64,000 nt of DNA from Paracoccus salipaludis (GCF_002287065.1 NZ_NSJZ01000002.1:62001-126000); one strand, 5' to 3'; shown: positions 8,486-18,082, numbered from the stretch's first letter. Numbers and translations are program-made. The notes: generated from the sequence alone by a model not told the origin.

Positions 8486-9319
8486 TTGTCGCTGAAGGTC
8501 ATGATTTCGATCCATGTCCCCAAGACCGGCGGAACAAGCTTCCGTCGGATGCTGGAAGATCTGTTCGGCGACGGATTCCAGCCCGACTATGACTGGGAGC
8601 CGCGGCCCGCCCTGATGGACGGGACCGAACTGCAGGGCAGCGACGACGAGATCCGGGCGATGTTCGAGAACGGCATCCGCTGCGTCCACGGACATTTCAA
8701 CGCCCGCAAGTATCTGCGCCTGCGCGAGATCGAGGGGATCGAGCCGGTCTTCATCACCTGGCTGCGCGACCCCGCCGAACGTTGCATGTCCACCTATCAC
8801 TTCCTGCGCAAGCTGGATACGCCCGTCGACGAGCAGCCCGAATGGGAACGCAAGGCCAAGGAACTCTCCGAACGCGAGTTCTTTGAACAGACCCGCTATG
8901 GTGCCAACCGCCAGTTCGCTCAGTTGCGCGCGCTGGACCGGGACGAACTGGCCTTTATCGGCTGCACCGAGCGTTTCGAGGACAGCGCCCGCGTCTTCCG
9001 CCACCTGTTCTTTCCCAATGCCGCCCCCGTCGCGATCCAGCACGAGCTGAGAAATGAGGAGCGGACAGGGAGGTATCACATCCCCGCCCCCCTGCGCGCC
9101 CGCCTGGTCGAGCTGAACGTCTTCGACGAGCAGCTTTACCAGTACGGGCGGGGCTGGCTATCGGGCGCTTTGCGGACCATGCCCGGCGACCAACAGGTTT
9201 TCCCTACGCCAGCGCAGCCAGAATCCGCGCCCAGCTTCGCGCGCCTTTGGCAAAGCTTTGGACGTCGTATTTCTCGTTCGGAGAGTGAATCCGGTCGTCG
9301 TCCCGGCCAAAACCGATAA
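8486..9319 (+). CDS. sulfotransferase family protein
   Basis: About 277 residues. The PAPS 5'-phosphosulfate loop is near the N-terminus (HVPKTGGTSFRRM, residues 10-22), and the 3'-phosphate-binding element is TWLRDPAERCMSTYHFLR. These define a cytosolic or Golgi-type sulfotransferase fold that moves sulfate from PAPS to a sugar or other acceptor. I prefer the TTG start at 8486 because an AGGAAGGG site lies 6 bp upstream and the protein then begins just before the first beta strand. The last 116 bp run antisense through the 3' end of the dipeptidase gene, and the encoded tail after about residue 240 is Ser/Arg-rich and unlike a sulfotransferase. The acceptor is unknown. Confidence 0.82.
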   Translation: MSLKVMISIHVPKTGGTSFRRMLEDLFGDGFQPDYDWEPRPALMDGTELQGSDDEIRAMFENGIRCVHGHFNARKYLRLREIEGIEPVFITWLRDPAERCMSTYHFLRKLDTPVDEQPEWERKAKELSEREFFEQTRYGANRQFAQLRALDRDELAFIGCTERFEDSARVFRHLFFPNAAPVAIQHELRNEERTGRYHIPAPLRARLVELNVFDEQLYQYGRGWLSGALRTMPGDQQVFPTPAQPESAPSFARLWQSFGRRISRSESESGRRPGQNR

Positions 9320-10589
9320 GCATCGTGTCCATCCCCAGCAGGCGCTTGAAGTCGCCTGCCACGGGGATCGACCCGCCCGCGCCGATGAAGGCGGCCTCGC
9401 GGCCCCATTCTGCGGTCAGCGCCGCCTTGGCCGCCGCGAAGGCGGGGTCCGAGGTGTCCATGACGCTGGCCTGCGAATTGCCATGGGCGTGGAACTCGAC
9501 CGTGCAGTCGGCGGGGACATGGGCGCGGACGTGGGCGCGCAGGGCTTCGCGGATCGCGTCGGTGTCCTGGGTGCCGACAAGGCGGCAGCTGACCTTGGCG
9601 CGGGCTTCCGCCGGAAGCACGGTCTTGAAGCCCTCGCCCGCATAGCCCCCGGCGATGCCGTTGATCTCGAAGGTCGGACGGTTCCAGACCATCTCGAGCC
9701 CCGTGCGGCCCTTTTCGCCGATGGGCTCGTGCAGGCCGACCCGGGACAGGAACTCGGCCGGGTCGAAGCCCAGCGCCTGCCAGTCGGCACGCAGTTCGTC
9801 CGTCAGCTCGGGCGCGCCGTCGTAGAAGCCGGGCAGCGTCACCCGGCCCTCGGCGTCCTTGACGGTGGCCAGCGCGTTCACCAGCACCTGGATCGGGTTC
9901 GCGGCCAGGCCCCCGAAGCTGCCCGAATGCAGGTCGCGGTCGGCCGCGCGGACCACGATCTCCTCGCCCAGCAGCCCGCGCAGCTGGGTCGTGATCGCGG
10001 GGCGCCCGTCCGAATACATGTTGGTGTCGCAGATCAGCGCGAGGTCGGCCCGCAGCATCCCTGCATTCTCGCGCAGGAACGGCTGGAGGTTGGTCGAGCC
10101 CGATTCCTCCTCGCCCTCGAACAGCAGGATGAGGCCCGGGGGCAGGGCGCCGTGGACGGCCTTCCAGGCGCGGCAGGCCTCGACAAAGGTCATCAGCTGG
10201 CCCTTGTCGTCGGCGGCGCCCCGGCCGCGGATCACGGGGCCGTTCGGCGTGTCCTCGACAGCCGGGTCGAAGGGCGGGCGGTTCCACAGCTCCAGCGGAT
10301 CGACGGGCTGCACGTCGTAATGGCCGTAGAACAGCAGGCTGCGGCCCTCGCCCGCCGGCGTGCGCGCCACCACCATCGGATGGCCGGGCGTGTCCATCAC
10401 CGCCGCGTCGAATCCGAGGTCCGCCAGTTCGTCCCGAAGCCAGTTCGCGGCCGCGCGCACGTCCGCCGCGAAGGCGGGATCGGTCGAGATCGAGGGGATG
10501 CGCAGGAAGGTCCTGAGCCGTTCGACCGCCCCGGACAACCCCGCGTCCAGCCGCTCCAGCACCTCGTCCAGCCGGGAATCCGTGGCCAT
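9204..10589 (-). CDS. M20 family metallopeptidase (dipeptidase)
   Basis: 461-residue zinc aminoacylase/dipeptidase of the M20 family, hydrolysing dipeptides in the cytoplasm. The metal-site motifs occur in order: FYGHYDVQP, then GRGAADDKGQ, then EGEEESGS with the catalytic Glu pair, then DRDLHSGSFGG. The conserved ending IHSPNEKYD supplies the last zinc histidine. The dimerisation domain lies roughly between residues 190 and 300. The start at 10589 (MATDSRLDEVLERL) is chosen over 10616 from the AAAGGA site eight bases upstream. Its 3' end overlaps the convergent sulfotransferase gene by 116 bp, although its own C-terminus is the conserved one. Confidence 0.92.
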   Translation of the reverse strand: MATDSRLDEVLERLDAGLSGAVERLRTFLRIPSISTDPAFAADVRAAANWLRDELADLGFDAAVMDTPGHPMVVARTPAGEGRSLLFYGHYDVQPVDPLELWNRPPFDPAVEDTPNGPVIRGRGAADDKGQLMTFVEACRAWKAVHGALPPGLILLFEGEEESGSTNLQPFLRENAGMLRADLALICDTNMYSDGRPAITTQLRGLLGEEIVVRAADRDLHSGSFGGLAANPIQVLVNALATVKDAEGRVTLPGFYDGAPELTDELRADWQALGFDPAEFLSRVGLHEPIGEKGRTGLEMVWNRPTFEINGIAGGYAGEGFKTVLPAEARAKVSCRLVGTQDTDAIREALRAHVRAHVPADCTVEFHAHGNSQASVMDTSDPAFAAAKAALTAEWGREAAFIGAGGSIPVAGDFKRLLGMDTMLIGFGRDDDRIHSPNEKYDVQSFAKGARSWARILAALA

Positions 10590-10674
10590 GTCGCATCCTT
10601 TCCTGAGCATATTCATCGCGTTCCCCTAGGACTTTTCGCCTCACCCGGGGAATAGAGGGTGTTAATCGCCGCCA

Positions 10675-10688
10675 TTGATCCTTATCAA
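10675..10688. promoter_or_regulatory. FNR box upstream of hemA
   Basis: TTGATCCTTATCAA matches the FNR/FnrL consensus TTGAT-N4-ATCAA exactly. It ends 79 bp before the hemA start and lies between divergent hemA and the dipeptidase gene. FnrL control of hemA is known in Rhodobacter. Confidence 0.88.
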
Positions 10689-10767
10689 TGCATGGACCGC
10701 TCGGCCGGACGATGTTCCGGTCAGGCGTGTGCCGCAAGCCCAGCCAGTTACGCAAGGGATCAAGACG

Positions 10768-11997
10768 ATGAACTACGAAGCCGCACTCGATCAGGCACTG
10801 CAGCGTCTGCACGACGAGGGCCGCTATCGGACGTTCATCGACATCGAGCGGCGCAAGGGACATTTCCCGCAGGCGATCTGGAAGCGGCCCGACGGGGGCG
10901 AGCAGGAGATCACCGTCTGGTGCGGGAACGATTACCTGGGCATGGGCCAGCATCCCGTCGTGCTGAGCGCGATGCACGAGGCGCTGGACGCGACCGGCGC
11001 GGGCTCGGGCGGGACGCGCAACATTTCCGGCACCACGGTCTATCACAAGCGCCTGGAAGCCGAGCTGGCCGACCTGCACGGGAAAGAGGCCGCGCTGGTC
11101 TTTTCCTCGGCCTATATCGCCAATGACGCGACGCTTTCGACGCTGCGCAAGCTGTTCCCCGGCCTGATCATCTATTCGGACGAGCTGAACCACGCGTCCA
11201 TGATCGAGGGCATCAAGCGCTTCGACGGCGCCAAGCGCATCTTCCGCCACAACGACGTGGCCCACCTGCGCGAGCTTCTGGCCAAGGACGACCCGGCGGC
11301 TCCCAAGCTGATCGCCTTCGAATCGATCTATTCGATGGATGGCGACTTCGGTCCCATTGCCGAGATCTGCGACCTCGCGGACGAGTTCAACGCCCTGACC
11401 TACCTGGACGAAGTGCACGCGGTCGGCATGTACGGTCCCCGCGGCGGCGGCGTGGCCGAGCGTGACGGGCTGATGGGGCGCATCGACATCTTCAACGGGA
11501 CGCTGGGCAAGGCATTCGGCGTCTTCGGCGGCTATATCGCGGGCTCGGCCAAGATGTGCGACGCGATCCGGTCCTATGCGCCGGGGTTCATCTTCACGAC
11601 CTCGATCCCCCCGGCCGTCGCGGCGGGGGCGGCCGCCTCGATCGCCTATCTGAAGACCGCCGAGGGCCAGAAGCTGCGCGACGCCCAGCAGCTGCACGCC
11701 CGCATTCTCAAGATGCGCCTGCGCGGGCTTGGCATGCCCATCGACGACCGCGGCAGCCACATCGTGCCGGTTCATGTCGGCAACCCGGTCCACTGCAAGA
11801 TGCTGTCGGACATGCTGCTGTCGGACTTCGGCATCTACGTCCAGCCGATCAACTTCCCCACGGTTCCGCGCGGAACGGAACGGCTGCGCTTCACGCCCTC
11901 GCCGGTGCACGATCCCAAGCAGATCGACCATCTGGTGCGCGCGATGGATGCGCTCTGGTCACGCTGCGCGCTCAATCGTTCGCACGCGGTCGCCTGA
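10768..11997 (+). CDS. hemA: 5-aminolevulinate synthase
   Basis: Condenses glycine and succinyl-CoA to 5-aminolevulinate, the first step of the C4 haem pathway. The 409-residue length matches alphaproteobacterial HemA of about 400-407. The PLP lysine is K248 in [12 protein letters not shown]. The typical N-terminus [23 protein letters not shown] fixes the start at 10768, in place of an upstream in-frame extension. The conserved [18 protein letters not shown] and [11 protein letters not shown] blocks are intact. An exact FNR box lies 79 bp upstream, so expression should rise at low oxygen, in step with hemN further along. Single gene, divergent from the dipeptidase. Confidence 0.97.
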   Translation: MNYEAALDQALQRLHDEGRYRTFIDIERRKGHFPQAIWKRPDGGEQEITVWCGNDYLGMGQHPVVLSAMHEALDATGAGSGGTRNISGTTVYHKRLEAELADLHGKEAALVFSSAYIANDATLSTLRKLFPGLIIYSDELNHASMIEGIKRFDGAKRIFRHNDVAHLRELLAKDDPAAPKLIAFESIYSMDGDFGPIAEICDLADEFNALTYLDEVHAVGMYGPRGGGVAERDGLMGRIDIFNGTLGKAFGVFGGYIAGSAKMCDAIRSYAPGFIFTTSIPPAVAAGAAASIAYLKTAEGQKLRDAQQLHARILKMRLRGLGMPIDDRGSHIVPVHVGNPVHCKMLSDMLLSDFGIYVQPINFPTVPRGTERLRFTPSPVHDPKQIDHLVRAMDALWSRCALNRSHAVA

Positions 11998-12108
11998 GGC
12001 CAACAAGCAGTGTCGCTGCTCTCGCCCCCGTGATAACCTGTCCTTAAACAAAGAGGGTCAGATTCGCGTTAGGCGTGAACCAGACCTTCCAGAATGAGGC
12101 AGGCAGAG

Positions 12109-13350
12109 ATGAGCGGGACGCGGGCGTCGTCGACGACGGGCGATTCCTTGACGGATGGGGCGGCTGCACCGGGTTTCGACGATTTCGAAATGCGGCTCGG
12201 CGACATGATGCGCGGTGAGCGTGCGACAATCGGCAAGTCGCTGCTGGACGTCCAGCGCGAGTTGCGGATCCGCGCCTCGTATATCGCCGCCATCGAGAAC
12301 TGCGATATCTCGGCCTTCGACGCGCCCAGTTTCGTCGCGGGCTATGTGCGGTCCTATGCCCGCTACCTCGGGATGGACCAGGACTGGGTGTTCCGCCGCT
12401 TCTGCGAGGAATCGGGCTTCCAGCCGGCCCATGGGGTCGCACCCGGCTTGCCCGGCGCCAAGGCGCCGCGCCAGCCCGGCGACCCGGCCGAGGCGCTGGC
12501 CAATCCGCGCGCGCTTTATCTTCCGCAACCCGAAAGCTTCTGGTCCTCGCTGGAACCCCGCGCCGTCGGCTCGGTGCTGGTGATGGCGGCCGTGGTCCTT
12601 GGCCTCGGCTATGGCGGCTGGTCGGTGCTGAAGGAAGTGCAGAAGGTCAACCTGACGCCCTCGGACCAGGCGCCCGCAGTGGTGGCGACCCTGGACCCGG
12701 TGCAGGACGCGGCGCCCGCGGGGCTGCAGGACATGGCCTCGGTCGATCTGCCGCAGCCCGAGGCGCTGGACCGCATCTATCGCCCCCGCGCGCTTGAGGT
12801 GCCGGTCCTGACCCCGCGCGACACCCCCATCGCCGCGATCGACCCGGGCCTGCCGGAACAGCAGCCCGCCGCCCAGACGCAGGTCGCTGCGGCCGATGTC
12901 GCGCAGCAGCCCGGCACGGCCGCCACCCCGCAGCCGGGCGCCGCCGAGGCGCAGGTGGCTGCGCAGACGGTCCGCACGCTGGGTCCCGATGCGCCGCAGC
13001 TCGAGATCCTGGCGGCCCGGCCCGCCTGGGTGCGCATCAGCTCGGCCGACGGGACGGTGATCCTGGAAAAGACGCTGGACGCGGGCGAGCGCTTCACGCT
13101 GCCGGCGACCGAACAGCCGCCGAAGCTGCGGACGGGGAACTCGGGCGCCGTCTATTTCGCGGTGAACGGGCAAACCTATGGTCCGGCGGCGCCGGGGGCC
13201 AAGGTCATCAAGGACGTGGTGCTGTCGCCCGACGCGCTGGCGCAGAACTACGCGGTCGCCGATGTCACGGCCGACCCCGAGCTGGCCAGCATGTTCGCCG
13301 TCGCCTCGGCCGCGCCCCTGCCGGGCGAGGGAGGGCAGGCGACCCCCTGA
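12109..13350 (+). CDS. RodZ-like helix-turn-helix membrane protein
   Basis: About 413 residues. A cytoplasmic N-terminal HTH_25-type domain covers about residues 25-105 (FEMRLGDMMRGERATIGKS; ASYIAAIENCDISAFDAPSFVAGYVRSYARYLGM). One transmembrane segment follows near 150-170 (SVLVMAAVVLGLGYGGW). Then comes a long Pro/Ala/Gln-rich linker, and a C-terminal DUF4115 beta domain from about 295 (ILAARPAWVRISSADGTVILEKTL). This is the RodZ architecture; RodZ links MreB to the wall elongation machinery. The start at 12109 is preferred over 12094 because GAGG lies at usable spacing. It is followed by ispG, which often sits beside RodZ genes in bacteria. Confidence 0.85.
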   Translation: MSGTRASSTTGDSLTDGAAAPGFDDFEMRLGDMMRGERATIGKSLLDVQRELRIRASYIAAIENCDISAFDAPSFVAGYVRSYARYLGMDQDWVFRRFCEESGFQPAHGVAPGLPGAKAPRQPGDPAEALANPRALYLPQPESFWSSLEPRAVGSVLVMAAVVLGLGYGGWSVLKEVQKVNLTPSDQAPAVVATLDPVQDAAPAGLQDMASVDLPQPEALDRIYRPRALEVPVLTPRDTPIAAIDPGLPEQQPAAQTQVAAADVAQQPGTAATPQPGAAEAQVAAQTVRTLGPDAPQLEILAARPAWVRISSADGTVILEKTLDAGERFTLPATEQPPKLRTGNSGAVYFAVNGQTYGPAAPGAKVIKDVVLSPDALAQNYAVADVTADPELASMFAVASAAPLPGEGGQATP

Positions 13351-13419
13351 CGGCTTCGTGCGGTTGCCCGCGCGGCGGCAAGCGCCTATGTCTGCGGGCG
13401 TCAGCCGAAAGGTCCCGCG

Positions 13420-14541
13420 ATGACGCACAACCCCATCCGTCCCTGGCGCAACATCGAACGCCGCCGGTCGCGCCAGATCATGGTCGGCCGCGTGCCGGTG
13501 GGGGGCGACGCGCCGATCAGCGTGCAGACCATGACGAACACCGATTCGTCGGACGTGCGCGCAACGCTTGCGCAGGTGATCGCGGCGGCCGACGCGGGCG
13601 CGGACATCGTGCGCGTCTCGACCCCCGACGAGGCGGCGACCCGTGCGCTGCGCGAGATCACCCGCGAAAGCCCCGTGCCGATCGTGGCCGACATCCATTT
13701 CCACTACCGCCGCGCGATCGAGGCCGCGCAGGCGGGCGCCGCCTGCCTGCGGATCAACCCCGGCAACATCGGCGACTCCGCCCGCGTGCGCGAGGTCGTG
13801 CAGGCCGCGAAGGATTACGGTTGTTCCATCCGCATCGGCGTGAATGCCGGTTCGCTGGAACGCCACCTGCTTGAGAAATACGGCGAGCCCTGTCCGGCGG
13901 CGATGGTCGAATCCGGGCTCGACCACATCAAGCTGCTGCAGGACAACGACTTCCACGAGTTCAAGATCAGCGTGAAGGCCTCGGACGTGTTCCTGGCCGC
14001 CGCCGCCTATCAGGAACTCGCCGAGGCGACGGACGCGCCCATCCACCTGGGCATCACCGAGGCCGGGGGCCTGCGCGGCGGCACGGTCAAGTCCGCCATC
14101 GGCATGGGCAACCTTCTGTGGATGGGCATCGGCGACACGATCCGCGTGTCGCTGTCGGCCGACCCGGTCGAGGAGGTCAAGGTCGGCTACGAGATCCTCA
14201 AGTCGCTGGGGCTGCGGACGCGGGGCGTCCAGATCATCAGCTGCCCGTCCTGCGCGCGGCAGGGCTTCGACGTCATCAAGACGGTCGAGGCGCTGGAAAA
14301 GCGGCTTGAGCACATCAGGACGCCCATGAGCCTGTCGATCATCGGCTGCGTGGTGAACGGACCGGGCGAGGCGCTGATGACGGACCTCGGCTTCACGGGC
14401 GGCGGCGCGGGCAGCGGCATGGTCTACATGGCCGGCCGGCAAAGCCATAAGATGTCCAACGAGCAGATGATCGACCATATCGTCGAACTGGTCGAGCGGC
14501 GGGCCGAGGAGCTGGCCCGCGAGCCGCAGGCGGCAGAATAG
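13420..14541 (+). CDS. ispG: 4-hydroxy-3-methylbut-2-en-1-yl diphosphate synthase
   Basis: Iron-sulfur enzyme of the MEP isoprenoid pathway that converts methylerythritol cyclodiphosphate into HMBPP. 373 residues. The TIM-barrel half begins with [22 protein letters not shown]. The 4Fe-4S cluster ligands are C275 and C278 in SCPSC and C310 in [10 protein letters not shown], and the conserved Glu of GPGEA is present. It starts 69 bp after the RodZ-like gene, on the same strand. Two GC-rich hairpins follow in the 14542-14769 gap. Confidence 0.97.
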   Translation: MTHNPIRPWRNIERRRSRQIMVGRVPVGGDAPISVQTMTNTDSSDVRATLAQVIAAADAGADIVRVSTPDEAATRALREITRESPVPIVADIHFHYRRAIEAAQAGAACLRINPGNIGDSARVREVVQAAKDYGCSIRIGVNAGSLERHLLEKYGEPCPAAMVESGLDHIKLLQDNDFHEFKISVKASDVFLAAAAYQELAEATDAPIHLGITEAGGLRGGTVKSAIGMGNLLWMGIGDTIRVSLSADPVEEVKVGYEILKSLGLRTRGVQIISCPSCARQGFDVIKTVEALEKRLEHIRTPMSLSIIGCVVNGPGEALMTDLGFTGGGAGSGMVYMAGRQSHKMSNEQMIDHIVELVERRAEELAREPQAAE

Positions 14542-14557
14542 GCTTTCTCCGGAGGGT

Positions 14558-14577
14558 TGGGGACCTTTCGGTCCCCG
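14558..14577 (+). terminator. hairpin after ispG
   Basis: GGGGACC-TTTC-GGTCCCC is a perfect seven-base-pair stem 17 bp after the ispG stop. It lacks a strong T run. A second stem (CCCCCG / CGGGGG, about 14637-14656) follows, with GCTTGCTTT after it. Together they probably end the ispG transcript. Confidence 0.55.
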
Positions 14578-14725
14578 GCGTCTCGTCGAGTCGCCTTACC
14601 CCCTGAAGAAACATCGTACTCTTTGACAAGGTGTGCCCCCGCCTGCATGGACGGGGGCTTGCTTTCGCCGGCGCGGCCTTCGGCGCTTCCGCCTGTGCCG
14701 CGACACCGCTTCTAGGGTCCGAGAG

Positions 14726-14740
14726 TTAACATTCCGTTAA
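14726..14740. promoter_or_regulatory. CtrA-type motif TTAA-N7-TTAA
   Basis: TTAACATTCCGTTAA fits the full CtrA consensus TTAA-N7-TTAA exactly. It lies between two convergent gene ends, 29 bp beyond the dsbA-like stop, so no visible gene is placed to be controlled by it. It may be chance or may serve an unannotated small RNA. Confidence 0.35.
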
Positions 14741-14769
14741 TGGCATCGTCTGACGTCACGTCCGGACGC

Positions 14770-15519
14770 TCAGCCCTGAGCCGCCCGGATCTGCTCGACC
14801 GCAGAGGCCAGCCCCGTCGAGGGGATGCCGCGCAGAAGCTCGGGCCCGATCACGAAGGTGGGCGTGCCCATGATCTGCATCTTCTCGGCCAGCTGGCGGT
14901 TCTTGCGGATCTCGGCGGACACCTCCTCGGTGTTCATCCGCTGCACGATGGCCTGGGCGTCCAGTCCCAGTTCCTGCGAGATCGCGTTCAGCGACTCGAT
15001 CGTGACCGCGCCTCGCATGGCGTAAAGCCTGTCATGCACCGACTTGTAGCTGTCGCCGCCAGCAAGCTGCTTGACCGCGATGGCGTAGCGCGAGGCGAGG
15101 TCGCTTTCCTGCCCGAGGATGGGGAACTCCTTGAGGATCAGCTTGATGTTGCCGTCCTTGGCCACGACCTCGTCCACCTCGGGGGCGACGCGGCGGCAGT
15201 AGCCGCAGCGGTAGTCGATGAACTCGACAATGGTCAGGTCGCCCTCGGGGTTGCCGCCGATCCAGGAATGGCCGTCCTCGAAGATCTCGGCGCTGTTGGC
15301 GGCGACCAGAAGCTTGTCGTTCTCGGCCTCGTTGGCCAGGCGCTTGGCCTCCATCGCGTTCAGCGACTCGACCAGCACCTCGGGGTTCTGCATGATGTAG
15401 TCGCGCACCGCCTCGCCGAAGGCCGCGCGCTCGGCTTCGGTCATGCTGGCGGGGTCGAAGGCCGCGGCGGGGGTGGCAAGGGCCGCCGTCATCAGCGCGG
15501 CCGTCATCAGGGCTTTCAT
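14770..15519 (-). CDS. DsbA-family periplasmic thiol oxidoreductase
   Basis: 249 residues with a signal peptide (MKALMTAALMTAALATPAAA, cleavage after residue 20 or so). A helical N-terminal extension is followed by a thioredoxin fold from about residue 90 with the active site CGYC (C105-C108) and a cis-proline loop in GTPTFVIG. This matches the Com1/BdbD/ScsC-like branch of the DsbA family, which makes or shuffles disulfides in exported proteins. The gene is convergent with ispG and divergent from the aminotransferase. Whether it acts as an oxidase or isomerase cannot be told from sequence. Confidence 0.9.
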   Translation of the reverse strand: MKALMTAALMTAALATPAAAFDPASMTEAERAAFGEAVRDYIMQNPEVLVESLNAMEAKRLANEAENDKLLVAANSAEIFEDGHSWIGGNPEGDLTIVEFIDYRCGYCRRVAPEVDEVVAKDGNIKLILKEFPILGQESDLASRYAIAVKQLAGGDSYKSVHDRLYAMRGAVTIESLNAISQELGLDAQAIVQRMNTEEVSAEIRKNRQLAEKMQIMGTPTFVIGPELLRGIPSTGLASAVEQIRAAQG

Positions 15520-15656
15520 CGTTGGTCCTTTCCCCGGGTTCGCGCGGACATTGCGCCAGTCCCGGGCGCGCTGTCCATCCCTGCACGGATCACCGCCGCT
15601 TGACCAGCAGGGGGGGCGGGGGTGAAAAGGGCGGCCGAACGAAAAGGGGCAGGCGG

Positions 15657-16799
15657 ATGCGGCAGTCGCGGCGGGGTCAGGTCGACCCCTTCATCGTCAT
15701 GGACGTCATGGAAGCCGCGCGCCGGGCCGAGGCCTCGGGCCGCCACATCATCCACATGGAGGTGGGCCAGCCCTCGACGCCTGCGCCCGCTGCCGCGCTG
15801 AAGGCGCTGGGGCAGGAACTGGCCGAGCCCCTGGGCTATACCGTCGCGCTGGGCCTGCCCGCGCTGCGCGAGGGGATCGCGGGCCTTTACCGCCGCTGGT
15901 ACGGCGTGGACCTGGACCCCGCGCGGGTGGTGGTGACGCCCGGGTCCTCGGGGGCGTTCCTTCTTGCCTTTGCCGCGCTGTTCGACGCGGGCGACAGGGT
16001 GGCGGTCGGCGAGCCGGGCTATCCCAGCTATCGCCAGATCCTGCGCGCCATGTCGGTCGAGCCGGTGGGAATGCAGACCCGCGCCGAAAACCGCTATCAG
16101 CCCGTCCCCGCGGACATCCCCGAGGGCGTTCAGGGCGTCATGATCGCCTCGCCCGGCAATCCCTCGGGCACCATGCTGGACCGGCAGGCGCTTGCGGCGC
16201 TGGTCGAGCGCACGCAGGAAATCGGGGCCGCGCTGATCTCGGACGAGATCTACCACGGCCTCGACTACGGCCAGCGTGCGGTCAGCGCGCTGGAGCTGAC
16301 GGACGATGTCGTCGTCATCAACAGCTTCTCGAAATACTTCAGCATGACCGGCTGGCGCGTGGGCTGGCTGGTGGTGCCGCCCGACATGGTCCGCACGATG
16401 GACCGGCTGGCTGCCAACATGTTCATCTGCGCGCCCCATGCCAGCCAGGTCGCCGCGCTGGCCGCCCTGACCCCCGAGTCCGAGGCCGAGGCGCAGGCGA
16501 ACCTTGCCGTCTATGCCGAGAACCGCCGGATGATGCTCGAGCGGCTGCCCGCGATGGGCTTCGACCGGATCGCGCCGCCGGACGGAGCCTTCTATGTCTA
16601 TGCCGACGTCTCGGCCCTGACCCATGACAGCGCGGCGCTGGCGGCGGACATCCTGGACCGCGCGGGCGTGGCGGTCACGCCAGGGGTGGATTTCGATCCC
16701 GTGCGGGGGGCGGGGACGCTGCGGTTTTCCTATGCGCGGTCCAGCGGGGACATCGCCGAGGGGCTGGACCGGCTGGCCCGCTACATGGCCGGGCGCTGA
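15657..16799 (+). CDS. pyridoxal-phosphate aminotransferase, class I/II
   Basis: About 380 residues of fold-type I aminotransferase. The PLP lysine is K226 in NSFSKYFSMTGWRVGW. The substrate and cofactor motifs HMEVGQPS, VTPGSSGAFL, SPGNPSGT and SDEIYHGLDYG are all present, and the C-terminal arginine is probably in LRFSYARSSGDI. The start at 15657 follows a GGGGCAGGCGG tract; upstream in-frame codons overlap the dsbA-like promoter and lack similarity. Aspartate/alanine-type substrates are most likely but not assignable. It ends 2 bp before amiC. Confidence 0.88.
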   Translation: MRQSRRGQVDPFIVMDVMEAARRAEASGRHIIHMEVGQPSTPAPAAALKALGQELAEPLGYTVALGLPALREGIAGLYRRWYGVDLDPARVVVTPGSSGAFLLAFAALFDAGDRVAVGEPGYPSYRQILRAMSVEPVGMQTRAENRYQPVPADIPEGVQGVMIASPGNPSGTMLDRQALAALVERTQEIGAALISDEIYHGLDYGQRAVSALELTDDVVVINSFSKYFSMTGWRVGWLVVPPDMVRTMDRLAANMFICAPHASQVAALAALTPESEAEAQANLAVYAENRRMMLERLPAMGFDRIAPPDGAFYVYADVSALTHDSAALAADILDRAGVAVTPGVDFDPVRGAGTLRFSYARSSGDIAEGLDRLARYMAGR

Positions 16800-16801
16800 G
16801 G

Positions 16802-18007
16802 ATGCGGCGCGCGCTGCGGGCGCTGGCTCTGGCGCTGCTGCTGGCCGTGCCGGTCCAAGCACGGGCTGAGGCGCTGGCCGAGGTCGATCCCGCCCGCACG
16901 ACGCTTGGCTTCCTGGGGCGCGACCGGGGCAGGCCGCGCCCCCTGGCGCTGACGATCGGGCTGGACCGCCCGGTGCCCCACAGCATCGCCATCATCGACG
17001 GCCCGCCCCGGCTGGTGGTGGACCTGCGCGACACCCGCCCGCCCGACATCGCCGCCGGCGATCCTCTGTCCCTGCGATGGGGTGCAGCGCCCCAGGGCGG
17101 CGCGCGGGCGATTCTGACGCTGCCGGGGCCGATGGAGCTGATGACTGCCCGGATGGGGACCGCGACGGATCCCGCCCTGACCCTGCAACTGGTGCCCGTC
17201 GCACCCGAAAGCTTCAGTCCCCGCACCGACACGCTGACCGTGCTGCGCGGCGTGCCGCAGCCTGCGCCATCCGTGGGCGGGGCCAGCGGTCCGGGCGACG
17301 ACCGGCTGCGCGTGGTGCTGGACCCCGGCCATGGCGGCTTCGATCCGGGCGCGCAGGCGGGCGGCATCACCGAGGCGGCCGTCATGCTGGGCTTTGCGCG
17401 CGAATTCGCCGCCGCCCTGCGCGCGCAGGGAATCGAGGTCGTGCTGACGCGCGAGGACGACCGCTTCATCCCGCTGGAACGGCGCACCACCATCGCACGC
17501 GCGAAGGGGGCCGACCTCTTCGTCTCGCTGCACGCCGACGCCCTGCCCGAGGGCGAGGCGGCGGGGGCCACCATCTACACCTGGGACGGGCGGTCGAACG
17601 ACCGCGCGGCGCGGCAGCTGGCCCTGCGGCATGACCGCAGCGACATGCTGGCGGGCCTCGACCTGTCGGACACCGACGAGGACGTGAGCCGCGCGCTGAT
17701 GGACCTTGCCCGCATCGACACCCAGCCCCGCAGCCAGGACGCGGCGCGCCATCTGGTCGCCAAGCTGAACGAGGCGGGCGTCGTGATGCACCGCACGCCC
17801 GTGCGCGGCGCGGCCTTCTCGGTGCTGAAATCGCCCGATATTCCGTCCCTGCTGATCGAACTGGGCTTTCTGACCCATGCCGACGACCGCGCCAACCTGT
17901 TCGATCCCGACTGGCGCGAGCGGGTGGCGCAGGCGCTGACGCGCGGCATCCTCGCCTGGGCGGCGGACCAGCATGGGCAGGGGACCGCCCAGAACGCCGG
18001 TCCCTGA
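16802..18007 (+). CDS. amiC: N-acetylmuramoyl-L-alanine amidase, AmiC type
   Basis: 401-residue periplasmic zinc amidase that cuts the lactyl-amide bond between MurNAc and the stem peptide during septum splitting. A signal peptide covers residues 1-23. An AMIN domain (septal targeting) spans about 30-140, and an Amidase_3 domain starts at LDPGHGGFDPGAQ (about 173). The zinc and catalytic residues are visible: H in DPGHGG, E in GITEAAV, H in SLHADALPEG and E in LLIELGFLTHADD. It starts 2 bp after the aminotransferase and is followed by the PBP1A gene, a sensible wall-synthesis pairing. Confidence 0.93.
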   Translation: MRRALRALALALLLAVPVQARAEALAEVDPARTTLGFLGRDRGRPRPLALTIGLDRPVPHSIAIIDGPPRLVVDLRDTRPPDIAAGDPLSLRWGAAPQGGARAILTLPGPMELMTARMGTATDPALTLQLVPVAPESFSPRTDTLTVLRGVPQPAPSVGGASGPGDDRLRVVLDPGHGGFDPGAQAGGITEAAVMLGFAREFAAALRAQGIEVVLTREDDRFIPLERRTTIARAKGADLFVSLHADALPEGEAAGATIYTWDGRSNDRAARQLALRHDRSDMLAGLDLSDTDEDVSRALMDLARIDTQPRSQDAARHLVAKLNEAGVVMHRTPVRGAAFSVLKSPDIPSLLIELGFLTHADDRANLFDPDWRERVAQALTRGILAWAADQHGQGTAQNAGP

Positions 18008-18082
18008 CGCAAGCTTTCTTTGACCCGCAGGGGGTGTGGCGCTATAGGAACACCTCGCTCAATGTCGCGGTAGGCTCCATCA

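Noticed and set aside
9136-11931. Open frame of about 930 codons antisense to hemA and partly over the dipeptidase
   Set aside because: Shadow frame; low-complexity Arg/Gly/Ala translation and no start signal. HemA and the dipeptidase explain the region.
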